Of a DNA stretch of 64,000 bases, positions 48,580 to 60,125 are shown piece after piece; within the stretch, counting starts at the first letter, position 1; every line of letters begins with the position of its first letter. The notes beneath the pieces were generated by a model that worked only from the letters and a program-made list of their open reading frames with translations, did no database searches and had not been told where the DNA came from. The position numbers were made by a program, and so were the translations under genes. Source of the stretch: Mactromeris polynyma (taxonomy: Eukaryota > Mollusca > Bivalvia > Venerida > Mactridae); contig JASFXZ010000037.1 of NCBI GenBank assembly GCA_032209605.1, positions 1 through 64,000 of the forward strand, given 5' to 3'.

Positions 48580-51325
48580 ATGTATTCCCTAAGTTACATT
48601 AAGCAGGAGGAAACGTTCGTCGACAATGGACTTACAACTGTGACAGAGTGTCTTAGAAAGTACGCAGAACTTTTGGGAGATCACGAATCAGTTGTTTTTG
48701 CGTCTTATACAGGACGAAGAGAAGCTGTTACCTGGACTGAACTGCTTGATAAATCTGTTGCTGTGGCAACGTCGTTGGTGCAGCTTGGTTTTAAACCTGG
48801 AGAGTTTGTTGCTATAAATTTGAGATGTTGTCCAGAATGGTTGTACATCGCATTTGGAACGATATTTGCTGGAGGGTGTGTGACAAGCCTCTCTTTTACT
48901 TATAAAGATGGGAGTGATCTCGTTGCGAGCATGAAGAAGTTGGACAAGTGTTCCATGTTGGTTATGGACCCCGGAGAAGACGGTGACAACTGGAATATAG
49001 TCAAATCTTTACTTGATGATTATTCCACTAATGGAACGGCTTCGTCCAAGAAGATGCCTTATTTAAGATATATCATTGGATACGAGAAAGGAGATAGTGA
49101 TTTTATGGATGGTGTCAAGCCATTTTATGACCTAATAAACCCATCACATCCAGATATTAATCTACCGGAGGTAAATGAAGATTCATTGGCAGTTGTTCTC
49201 CAAACGTCAGGAAGCACGGGTGTCCCAAAGCTCATTGCACTCTCCCAACGCAACATAATGTTTGTCAACAAGCCAACCACTGGTGCTGGAGGAGTTCTTG
49301 ATCAATCAAACGTACATTTCAATGATCGCCCATTTACCTGGATGGGAGGATTTCCGTGGTCGGTTATATGCGGACAAAAGAGGGTGACCATAAACGGATT
49401 TGATCCAGCGCCGAACGACAAAGTAGCTGGCATTATCGATATGGTGGTGAGAGAAAAATGCAATTTGATGACCGCTTTGCCACCAATGTTGCATGCCTTA
49501 ATTGAAAGAAAGGTAAACATGAGTTCATTAAAATAATCAGTTGTTCTCATTAGACATCTTCGGCCTATTTCAAAGAATATATTGCGAAATGAATGCCAAT
49601 AAATTTATTACATTGCATTTCATAGCGCATCCAGTTAGTTGTAGTTGAATATATATAGATCACTAATTAAAATAGCATTGGTTATTCCGGCCAAATCATG
49701 AGTTTATTCTTATAAGTTATTGTTCTCATAAGAAACATCATTATCGACATATGTCAAGGAACATAACTGCGAAGTAAATGTCAAGAAAATGCCAATAATT
49801 TTATTAAATTGCTGTTGATAGCTCATCCAGTAAGCTGTAGTTGCATATACATGGATATATATATAAACATATATCACTTATTAACATTCCATTAAGACGA
49901 TTCCGGTCGAATAATGTCCTTGTGTTTTCGTTAATGATTTAAAGGTCGTGTTTGAATCTTGCGTATGTTATTCGTAAAAATAAAGGATTGGTTTCAGTAA
50001 CCTAAAATTTAAATAGTAAATTGTAAAATTCATCGACCGATTTCCATCACGGAATATTGATAATACCGGTGTCAAATCAAATGACTCATAGTCGGACTCG
50101 TTAAATCAAAGGACTGAGAGTATTTTTAAGACTGGCCTGTCTAACATCACGTGTACGAAGCATTGCGATAATTCACAGTCTTTTATCGGACACATGGATT
50201 CACTAATGGGTGATTATGATTGCCAGTAAACAGATGTATTAAAGACTGAAAGTATGGCGAGTGAGTTGATAGGAACAGTTAGAAACAAAGACGCGGTTAT
50301 CAGCGTCAGAGTGTCATAGAAAACGGGCACAGTGCTTATCTAAATTTGATTAAAGATATTAAGTAAATGAAAAAAATTCCACTACCCGAAATTGAATTAT
50401 GTTTACGTTATCAAACGATCAATTATCACAAACGTTCTGTGTGATGTCATGTTCATTTTTCCGCTGTCTAAATGTTAGACGGTTAATATGCTGTTAAACC
50501 ACACATACTATATGACATATATATTAAATATCAAATATCTGACAATAAGTGTCTATATTTCAGGATGAGATACCCAAGGATTGGCCCCTACAAACCTTAC
50601 TTACGGGTGGTCAACCGCTGACAAAAAGTATTTCAAAGGCTATCGGATCGATTACGCAAAATGTTGTCACGGCTTATGGTGGATCGGAATTCTTTGGTGT
50701 GTCTGTTGGAATTTCCAACGACGACAGTGGTTTTAAGGAGTATTGGTGTGGTAAAGTTATTGAAGGGCCCGCAATTGAAGTTAAAGTGGTTGATGAAAGT
50801 GAAGAAATCGTGCCGGTGAATACCAAAGGTGAATTGTATGTAAAATCAGAGGGAGTCTTTCAAGAATACTACAATGATCCAATCAAAACAGCGGCTGTTA
50901 AAACGCCAGACGGTTGGTACAAAACTGACGACATCGGCATGATGACAGAAAATGGCGAATTTTTCGTCTATGGGAGAAAATCTAATATGATTATTTCTGG
51001 TGGAATGAATGTTGCTCCTGAAATATTAGAACATTCCATCAAATCGTGTCCCGGCATCGCCACTGTAGTTGTCGTTCCTATACCGGATGAAGTATACTAC
51101 CAAGTATTATGCGCATGTCTGATCCGTGAGAAGGGAAGTGACGTAACAGAAGAACAGGTGCGCGCCTTCTGTGAAGACATCCATAATGATAAACCAAGAT
51201 TGTTCACAGTTCTTCCAAACTATTATATTTTTTTGGACAGTTTTCCTGAAACGCACAGCGGAAAACTCTCTCGTCCTGCACTTACGGAAATAGCGAAAAG
51301 ATTGTGCGGAACTTCTCAGACATAA
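48580..51325 (+). CDS. Acyl-CoA synthetase family protein (ACSF2-like), copy 2, intact
   Basis: Two exons, 48580-49512 and 50564-51325, join in phase 0 (AAAG|GTAAAC ... TTTCAG|GAT) for 564 residues, a normal length for ANL-superfamily enzymes. Motifs in order: the P-loop-like LQTSGSTGVPKLIALS, AYGGSE (adenine site), GWYKTDDIGMM (ribose-binding Asp; TDD replaces the usual TGD), the hinge GRKSNMIISGGMNVAPEILE, and HSGKLSRPAL with the catalytic Lys. These enzymes activate a carboxylic acid with ATP and transfer it to CoA. Substrate, probably a medium-chain or xenobiotic acid, cannot be read from sequence. There is no obvious N-terminal mitochondrial leader: the protein starts MYSLSYIKQEE, unlike vertebrate ACSF2. 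The TATA box is at -68. It is the working partner of a tandem pair whose first member is broken. Confidence 0.85.
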
Positions 51326-52735
51326 AAATACTCCATTCCTACAGATTCATCTATTATTCGGATTACGACGCATAGACCCTTCTTAATTAGTTGTAACATA
51401 TTCATACTATTTAAGGATTTGTAACACTTGTTTTGTACTCCCTGATTACCAAAAATGAGATATTAAGTTATCCAATCAAACAGTCGGAAAATGGACAAAG
51501 TAAGCGGATCAGTGTAATGCGAGAGCTCCAGAAACTCCGTTTTGTCACTATCGGAACACTGTTAAAATGTTCATGATATTTGGATATTTTACGATTTAAT
51601 TTATATTGATAACTTATTGATATCTTACAAATAAACAAATGCACACAAATAAAAATAGAGATGTTTTGGTGGTTTTATTTCGTCTTGCATATTTTCTTTG
51701 TAACACATAGAGACTGTACCACAAACACTTGACCGTTGTTAACATAGCATAGCAAATAATACAAAACAATAGGTTTCATTTTTAAAAATTCATATTTTTG
51801 TTTGTAAAATAAAACAAAATTACCTGGCAGAAACTTTTATGTATGCAAGTACAAAAATATTTTGCGGTTTCGGGAAGCTGTCGACCATTTGCACAGGCGG
51901 TAGACAAAATCTGGTTTCATCTCGGTGTCCTGAGCCAACCAATTAAATAAGTCAATAACAAATGAGTGTATATATATGTTATTGAGTGTTGCTTGTGTTA
52001 AAACTTGATTGATGATGTAAATTTTTTTTTCAGTTTTGATGTGCTGATCATATTTAAAACACTGAATAGCTTAGTATACATGCACATAAAACAGCCAAAA
52101 TACAGAATATATTTTTAAGGAAAACTGCGGTATTTGATCTCAGTAGTGTTTAACATAGCTGTTGATAGGATCACCGGGAAAATTCATATACGTGTAGTCA
52201 CTCTGGTAGCGTTAAGTTCCTCAACAAACTTTATTTTCGCATCGATGGAATGACAAAAAAATAACATATTTTGAATTGAAGGTCTGTTAATTGAAGAATG
52301 AAATATTCACTTGGAACGAACAAATACTTCTCTGACCATGGTGTAAAACAAGCCATAAAACATAAGGCATTTGAGGAGACTCAAGGGTACTCCTACCTTT
52401 TTCCCCGCCTCTTAAGTTTCTCTTGTATCCCTGTTGCTTTTGAAATTATTAACATGTACGCATGCTTTCTAGACTCTTTGTCTTTCGTGGTGGCTATGCC
52501 ATTTGTATGCGGCAATTCCATTCATAATTCATTTTATTATTTTTTTCATTTCAACAAGTTACAACTAGACAAGGGGCCCTATTTACAAATTTCTAAATTG
52601 ATGACATTTCATCAGAATAATTGTTGTTACCCTCTCTTAAATTCTGCCAAGTTTTAATAAATTATCTATATTGTTTTGACAACATTATGAGTTTTTTAAG
52701 TTTCTGTTTTATATTTATTTTTATAAATAAAATGT

Positions 52736-53215
52736 AATTGTTTTGTCAGTTAAACCCAGATGTAATTATTTTGTCAGTTCTATCCAGATGTTATTGTTAT
52801 GTAAGTTATACGCAGATGTAATGGTTTTGTTATGTCAGTTATACCCAGATGTAATTGTTTTGTCAGTTATACAGATGTAATTGTTTTGTCAATGTAATCG
52901 TTTTGCCAGTTATACCAAGATGTAATTGTTTTGTCATCTCTACCCAGATTATAATGTATTGTCAGTTCTATCCAGTTGTTATTGTTTTGTCGGTTATACA
53001 AAGATGTTATTGTTTCGTCAGTTATATCCATATGTTATTATTATGTCAGTTATATCTAAATATTATTGTTTTGTCAGTTATATCCAGATTTGACTGTTTT
53101 GTCAGTTATATCCAGATTTTACTGTTTTGTCAGTTATATCTGGATGTAATTGTTTTGTCCAGTTGTAATTGTTTTGTCAGTTCTATCCAGATGTTAGTAT
53201 CTTAGCCAGATGTAA
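52736..53215. repeat. 28-bp minisatellite, about 17 degenerate units
   Basis: Unit CAGTTATATCCAGATGTAAT followed by TGTTTTGT, with irregular losses. The period is clearest at 53067-53155. Open frames through it are artefacts. Confidence 0.85.
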
Positions 53216-53406
53216 TTGTAAATAAAAAATGAAAAAAAAATGGTTGGACCAAAATTTAATGCAGTGTGGATTGACATATTCAAAAATACTTGTATTTTGA
53301 TTATTCGTACACATATTTCCAGCATTTTTTAACAGTTAAAGTATGATTCAAGCATCAGTTTCATTCAGTTGGATTTCTTCAAAAAATATTTTTTACTGAA
53401 AAGCTG

Positions 53407-53643
53407 ATATGAGCGCTACTATGGGATTTTACAACCTATTCTGTAATTGACGTCATTTCAAAAAACGCAACATGTGATGTCGCTATTTGTTGGCAGGAAA
53501 CAATATTTACTGTCATATGGTCACTTTGTTTTCATATTGCCATATGGGGCAAATATTGCTTACTGGCAGTACATGGTGACGTCACATTTGACGTTTTATT
53601 AAAATGAAACAAGTGGTTGGAAATCGTTCAGAGGCGCTCATAT
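53407..53643. mobile_element. MITE with ~50-bp terminal inverted repeats, copy 2
   Basis: Left end ATATGAGCGCTACTATGGGA; inverted right end ATATGAGCGCCTCTGAACGA. The interior (AACGCAACATGTGATGTC, CATATGGTCACTT, ACATGGTGACGTCACAT) matches 13232-13489. Confidence 0.75.
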
Positions 53644-54819
53644 ACTGTTGTAAAACGATTTGAAACGCTGACACAGCATTAAACGATTATTCTCAAGGGT
53701 CGTATTGTATTACCTAAGAGACATTTATGTATTAAAATGATTTACTGTATATCATTACTTCTTTCGTGATAAAGAATCAAGAATTTATTTTACTTAATGC
53801 TGAAAACCTTGCAGTTCACCCAAGGATCATATATGTGATATTTTGAATGCTCAACTATCTTTGTAGATTATGAATCAGACTATTTGTCTTTATCGTGGTT
53901 TACAATAATTGAGCAGTTGTAGTTTTAGTAACTGGGAAAACACCAAGATAACATCTGCTGTTCAATGCAAAAACTAAAATTGTTAATAAGACAGCTTATA
54001 ATTTATAGACATGTCCAGAAATTCATTTGTTCACCATTATTGAATGCTTAGATTTGCAGTCTATGTAATCATAATTATACATTTCATATATCTAGTTAAA
54101 TGTAATGTAAACTTTCCATACACGTAGTAAAACAGAGAACAATATTTGATGGTGACTGTTCATGTATGGGTAAATGAACCAAATGTATAGTTTTACTATA
54201 TAACTTAAATATATATTCGCGCTCAAGATAAAGATAGTTAGAGGTGGACCGGAGGACTACTGGTTACCTTCTATTGAATCATACTCCCAGTTTCCATCAT
54301 TAGCCCATCCGTTTTTTGCCTTTATTTTAGTTCGCGATTTTGTTTTCAAAGTTTTCTTTTGAAAGTATTACGTTATTATGCATGCAACTTTGTTTCTTTG
54401 GTTACATTATAAAACATTGCCTGTTGTATATTTGACAGTGCTCCAAATATGTGATAGTCTGAAAAAGATTGTATTTCTAGCTAAAATCATTGGCCTTCAG
54501 TCGACTCCAATAAACATATGATAAACATGCAAAAAAAAGAAAAAGAAAAAAAGTCTGCCCTCGAGTAAGTATCCATTTCAGCGTGCTAACCAATAGGAAT
54601 TGTTTTACCTCTGCAAAGTAATAAGCATAGCCATTATTTGAGAATTAACATAGTTCAGTGAGGAGAACCACTATGTAACATATGTCTCATGTCATTAATT
54701 AATGGTTATATTTACACGAATGTTGGTGTCTGTAAAAAGTGTGCCAGAATTTACATTAAATAAATGCTGTTATCATATCATCCATTAGGGACTTCTAAAT
54801 TCATAATTCTTATTCCTCC

Positions 54820-54895
54820 CCACTCATATCTGTCACTATGTTATATCTGTGTCGGGGCATTATCTTACGTATCTGGCGTTCCCTGTAACATCTTA
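54820..54895 (-). repeat. Dispersed repeat family A, reverse fragment
   Basis: The reverse complement gives AAGATGTTACAGGGAACGCC, then AGATACGTAAGATAATGCCC. A short terminal fragment only. Confidence 0.45.
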
Positions 54896-56519
54896 ATCTT
54901 TCTTTCGCAAAAACAATAAGCATTGCTCTCTCGCAAAAAAGTACAAAGGTCGAAATACTAATCGTTCACACTTCACTTCACGCTCGTCATTCCCGTTTTT
55001 CAGAAATGACATCATTAATTTTACAAATCTTTCTACATGGACATCTTTTTATTTGAATCCTTCATATCGATACTGAGGGGGGGTCGGCATTATAAAACTT
55101 TCTTTGTCGAACCGAGTTAATCCATGCAATTAAACCACATAGCGTTTTATATTATATGTCCGTGTATTTCGTGGAAAATGTATATGTAAAGTTAGGCAAT
55201 TTTCCACTCGAAACAGAATCTCATTATCAGCTCATAGTAAATGATACAAAACAGTTCATATTCTTGTAAAGGAATGATTAAGTTGGTTCAGGAAACGCCA
55301 CATTCACAAGACAATGAAAATCTGTCTAACCTTTTTGTTAGCAATTGTAAGAAAGTATATGTAGAATTTCGCACTTAATTACAAAAAAATAAGTCATGTT
55401 TGCATTTTTTAAAAGCGAATAACGTGCAATAAATTTTAAACCATCTTGTTGACCTATATTTTCGATGACACAACTGCTTAGTTGTACATATAAACAAAGT
55501 GCAAAACTTTGTCCGCTTGAAAAAGACTTGCGCACTTAAAAGATTTGTTTCTGTTTGATAAATTTTAAACCATCTTGTTGACCTATAATTTCTATGGTTA
55601 TCTTGACTGCTCAAGGTTTACATATAAATAAAGTGCAAAAATGTTACTACTTGAAAAAAAACTGTGCCCTTGAAAGATATATTTCTGTTTTAAATATTAT
55701 TGTTCAGCGGTGGCCTGTACAATCTGAGTTCCGTGACTTGAATAATTCATTGCATCATACGAGTTTTAGTAACCAACTTCGTGTGTTACCAAATATTGAA
55801 TTATTCACATGCTTATGAAATATCGTGCATTAAAGTACATATTTTATTTACGCCTTTGATTCAATGACAATAGTATTAGACCATGTTAAGTCGATCTCGC
55901 GCCGAAAAGATATTAACAGTTGACTAGACATTTACAGAACTGACATTTAGGTGATTGTATAGCATTTTAAATAAATTGTTAGCTCTATATTATATGCATT
56001 TATAATAACTGTTTTTCGAAATAAAGTCTATATAGTCTCATTTTGCATTTTGTGCATTTTGATAAATTGTATAATTCGGATGGTCATGAACATTTTATCT
56101 CGTGTTACTGTTGTATGCATGGGATAAAGTCAGAAATAAACCAGAAAACTGTAAAAAAATGAACATTTTTCAATCTTTGCCTTTAATTAACGACAGCGTT
56201 CTTTTTACCAGTCAGTTAAACGGGTCTAGGTTAGAAATGATAATAATGTCGTGATATACCAATTGATATTTATCTTGTAACAATTAGTAATTAATGTAAT
56301 TTGATTTTCTTATGTCCAAGCTAATTTAAAAAGTAGATAACTATTGATATCAATACACATCGGGCGACATTAATTGGCAAAAATATAAACCAATTAACTA
56401 GTGGATGAGTTTACACTATACATTTTAATGTGCAAGCATTTCAATTCACTGAATGGGTTAAAAATACTAGTAGAACAAATAATAGAAATGATACCCGAAA
56501 ATGAATACTGAGAAAAAGT

Positions 56520-56790
56520 GTTAAAAGAAAGAGAATAAGTTGCCACTGGTAACGCCACATACATAAGTCAGTACCTCTCCACACATTCCCCCGCGCGAAC
56601 AACAATCCGAAAGTGGGGAGAAAATAACATGAACACTATATAAAGCGAACGAATTGCACAGGGGAAAGAGAAATTTAACATACATCTAAAACACAACTAT
56701 AAATAATAACCATACAGCGATTTACAGCATTGGAACTGACAGTAAACATACTGGGGTTTAAATCGATTTAACAGCTAGATAACCTCACAC
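56520..56790 (+). repeat. Dispersed repeat family A, internally deleted copy
   Basis: Begins GAGAATAAGTTGCCACTGGT, then ACGCCACATACATAAGTCAG, and jumps to the 3' part of the family (CACAGGGGAAAGAGAAATTT, then ATACAGCGATTTACAGCATT). Confidence 0.6.
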
Positions 56791-57482
56791 TTAATCGCTA
56801 AATGGTCATTAATTTCTTACATGTATATCTACACACAATGCGACTAAGTCAACAGTAACTAATCAATAAAAACCAACAACCATGTTTTCCTTAAATGATA
56901 ACATGTAAAATGAAATTAAATAATTAGACAAAAAGTGACAAAATTATAATCAATACAAGGAAAAGCAAATTAAATAAGGAAGCACGATGTAGAGACGATG
57001 CTAAAAATACAAAATGGCGGGTTAACGCTTTGACCACTGTATAACCGGATGATCAAATTCATTAGATTGTGGTACTATAACTCTAATCCAAGCGGAAGAG
57101 CCTATATGTGTCGAAGCCAATTTCGGAGATTCAAACGACGTACCACAACGTAACAGTCATTATATTGACACACACTATGCTAATACATAGAAACGTTCAT
57201 TAACTGTCTGCTAACTTATCATCATTTTTCTGCAATCGTTCGTAACTGACAATGAGTGATATGTCTGTGTAACGCTTGATGTTCGTGAAATAATTAGAAG
57301 GAACACTTTGTCTTTGCTTGGATTCTCTTGTACAGCCTGAACACAACTTAAAACTGCCTACCGACAATTGAAATTAACGTATAAACATTCCTACAAAAAT
57401 ATGTGAATCTACCAGTACTAAACTTTTTGTTAAACGCGCTGTTTGTGATTTCGATGTAGTTGTCAAAGTTCGAACATTTGTA

Positions 57483-57597
57483 ATGGCTGGCTTTATCATC
57501 GTTGATGTGAAAAACAGAAAAATTGTGTTGATCGGTGTGGCGGCTTCTATTATTTTCTTCGCCGTCGGGATAATTATCGGCTACGCTTCTGGTACAA
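57483..57597 (+). CDS. Candidate first exon: short cytoplasmic tail plus membrane anchor
   Basis: ATG at 57483 opens MAGFIIVDVKNRKI, then a strongly hydrophobic helix rich in small residues (VLIGVAASIIFFAVGIIIGY, residues 15-34), then ASGT. A usable donor (ACAA|GTAAAG) ends the exon at 57597 in phase 1; the frame itself runs on to 57728 but loses protein-like character. This is the layout of a type II membrane enzyme's first exon. The family cannot be told from one exon, and no downstream exon was found before the window ends; a satellite array follows at once. Confidence 0.4.
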
Positions 57598-57842
57598 GTA
57601 AAGAACCTGAAAAGAAGTCGGGCTATAATTTAGCAGACAACACGTTATATTTTAAAAAGGGACTTCGTACACTACTCCCAGTTTTACCCCCTGTTTTAAG
57701 ACTTTTTCACGGTGTATTATGCATATAAAAAATGAAAATACAGACAAAAAAGTACAAATGGTTGTCATACTCTCTTTATTTTCAAAATATGTTCAATAAA
57801 ATTACACATAATTGCATTATCAAAACACACAAGCAGGCAATA

Positions 57843-59409
57843 TCTTAGAACGTTCTAAGAGAAAATTGCCAAAAACCTTAGAACGTTCTAAGAGAATATG
57901 ACCCAGAAACCTTAGAACGTTCTAAGAGAAATTGACCCATCAACCTTAGAACGTTCTAAGAGAAATTTACCAAATATCTGAGATCGTTCTAAGAGAAAAT
58001 GATCAAAAACCTTATAACGTTCTAAGAGAAATTGGCCCAAAACCCTTAGAACGTTCTAAGAGAAATTGACCCAAAAACCTTAGAACGTTCTAAGAGAAAT
58101 TGACCAAATATCTGAGATCGTTCTAAGAGAAAATATTCAAAAACCTTAGAACGTTCTAAGAGAAATTGGCCCAAAAACCTTAGAACGTTCGAAGAGAAAG
58201 TGACCCAAAAACCTTAGAACGTTCTAAGAGAAATTGACCCAAAAACCTTAGAACGTTCTAAGAGAAATTGACCAAATATCTGAGATCGTTCTAAGAGAAA
58301 ATATTCAAAAACCTTAGAACGTTCTAAGAGAAATTGGCCCAAAAACCTTAGAACGTTCTAAGAGAAATTGACCCAAAAACCTTAGAACGTTCTAAGAGAA
58401 ATTGACCAAATATCTGAGATCGTTCTAAGAGAAAATATTCAAAAACCTTAGAACGTTCTAAGAGAAATTGGCCCAAAAACCTTAGAACGTTCTAAGAGAA
58501 ATTGACCCAAAAACCTTAGAACGTTCTAAGAGAAATTAGCCCAAAAACCTTAGAACGTTCTAAGAGAAATTGACCAAATATCTGAGATCGTTCTAAGAGA
58601 AAATGATCAAAAACCTTAGAACGTTCTAAGAGAAAATGACCCAAAAACCTTAGAACGTTCTAAGAGAAATTGACCCAAAAACCTTAGAACGTTCTAAGAG
58701 AAATTGACCAAATATCTGAGAAAATGATCAAAAACCTTAGAACGTTCTAAGAGAAAATGACCCAAAAACCTTAGAACGTTCTAAGAGAAATTGACCCAAA
58801 AACCTTAGATCGTTCTAAGAGAAAATATTCAAAAACCTTAGAACGTTCTAAGAGAAATTGACCCAAAAACCTTAGAACGTTCTAAGAGAAATTGCCCCAA
58901 AAACCTTAGAACGTTCTAAGAGAAATTGGCTCAAAAACCTTAGAACGTTCTAAGAGAAAATGATCAAAAACCTTAGGACGTTCTAAGAAAAAATGACCCA
59001 AAAACCTTAGAACGTTCTAAGAGAAATTGACCCAAAAACCTTAGATCGTTCTAAGAGAAAATATTCAAAAACCTTAGAACGTTCTAAGAGAAATTGGCTC
59101 AAAAACCTTAGAACGTTCTAAGAGAAAATGATCAAAAACCTTAGAACGTTCTAAGAGAAAATGACCCAAAAACCTTAGAACGTTCTAAGAGAAATTGACA
59201 CAAAAACCTTAGAACGTTCTAAGAGAAATTGACCAAATATCTGAGATCGTTCTAAGAGAAATTGACCCAAAAACCTTAGAACGTTCTAAGAGAAATTGAC
59301 CAAATCTCTAAGATCGTTCTAAGAGAAATTGACCAAAAAACCTTAGAACGTTCTAAGAGAATTTGACCAAATATCTGAGATCGTTCTAAGAGAATTTGAC
59401 CAAATATCT
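57843..59409. repeat. ~34-bp satellite array built on the palindrome TTAGAACGTTCTAA
   Basis: About 45 units over 1.57 kb. The main unit is CCTTAGAACGTTCTAAGAGA followed by AATTGACCCAAAAA. Its core is a 14-bp perfect palindrome. A second unit type, TCTGAGATCGTTCTAAGAGA, recurs at intervals with linkers GACCAAATA, ATATTCAAAAA and TTGGCCCAAAAA in a repeated order (for example near 58094, 58272 and 58407), so the array has a higher-order pattern. The palindrome contains AGAACGTTCT, a perfect nGAAnnTTCn heat-shock-element pair. Confidence 0.9.
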
Positions 59410-59800
59410 ATTTATACAGAAACTGTTTGATCACATCTCTTATGTCACAACATATTCATCATTTAAACAAATGGAACACTGGACTGGTAGATACTATTCT
59501 ACATTTGAACAATTACTGTATATAATATTAAATGTTGTAGCTGATGCCGTACTTCTTTTCGTTCAAAGTCATTGCACTATGTAACAAACGCCATTCGTCG
59601 AATTATGAGCTAAGTCCCACTGTAGTGAGGAGCATAGCCAATTCCAGTGCAGTTTACTGATGAACAACACTGACATTTTTCCTCCGTGGTTTTTAATCTG
59701 ACTCTGTCAAAATCAAACTCCACATGATACACTGAAAAAATCATCGAAGTGCTATACAAATATATTTTCTTAGATTACAAATTACGAATACATAGGCACA

Positions 59801-60004
59801 TTAGTGTTTGTGGTAGACATAAGGATCAAATGGTAGAACACTATACTCATGAGTTGTATATTTTAACCACGAATCATGCCTGTGGTGAGCTTTAACTCTG
59901 AACTTCACAATCAAAGAATTAGAAGCCAGTGTCACATTGATGTAAAACGATAGAGTAAAACTCCATTGTGCAAAGCCCAGTACTTCGTCCAAATAGTAGT
60001 TAAC
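59801..60004 (-). CDS. Possible orphan terminal exon, beta-rich, unknown
   Basis: After a weak acceptor (TTGATTAAG, exon from 60004, phase 0), 67 residues run to TAA. Alternating hydrophobic stretches (WSFTLSFYINVTLASNSLIV, then KFRVKAHHRHDSWLKYTTHE) look like beta-strands of a real domain, and NVT is a possible glycosylation site. No family was recognised, and no upstream exon was found, so this may be chance. Confidence 0.3.
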   Translation of the reverse strand, partial: VNYYLDEVLGFAQWSFTLSFYINVTLASNSLIVKFRVKAHHRHDSWLKYTTHEYSVLPFDPYVYHKH

Positions 60005-60048
60005 CTTAATCAACTTTATTTAAGTTAAATTTACACGGAAATAACGTC

Positions 60049-60125
60049 AGGTCGTTGTGGTGTAGTGGTTAGCATAACCGACCGGAAATCCGTAGACCCG
60101 TGTTCGACTCCCGGTAGCGCCATTG
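60049..60125 (+). repeat. tRNA-like SINE head
   Basis: Box A TGGTGTAGTGGTTAGC and box B GTTCGACTCCC at tRNA spacing. The acceptor ends (GTCGTTG and TAGCGCC) and the anticodon stem do not pair, so it is not a working tRNA. Confidence 0.55.

Larger units (their letters stand above)
47671..51326 (+). repeat. Segmental tandem duplication, unit 2
   Basis: The counterpart of 42977-46575. Similarity ends right after the stop codon: the 3' flanks diverge (46570 on against 51326 on) but retain scattered matches, such as GCGAGAGCTCCAGAA and AACACTGTTAAA, suggesting the original unit was longer and its 3' part has decayed. Confidence 0.85.
51326..57482. other. Intergenic, repeat-rich
   Basis: No convincing gene in about 6 kb. 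It holds a 28-bp minisatellite (52736-53215), a MITE (53407-53643), and dispersed family A fragments near 54820 and 56520. Two blocks of related sequence at about 55430-55500 and 55560-55640 (ATTTTAAACCATCTTGTTGA) form a local direct repeat. Confidence 0.5.

Noticed and set aside
52855..53205. A 116-codon Cys-rich frame
   Set aside because: Translation of the 28-bp minisatellite.
57843..59409. CRISPR-like appearance of the regular repeats
   Set aside because: The intervals are themselves repeated, not unique spacers, the period is ~34 bp with no room for spacers, and the genome is eukaryotic.
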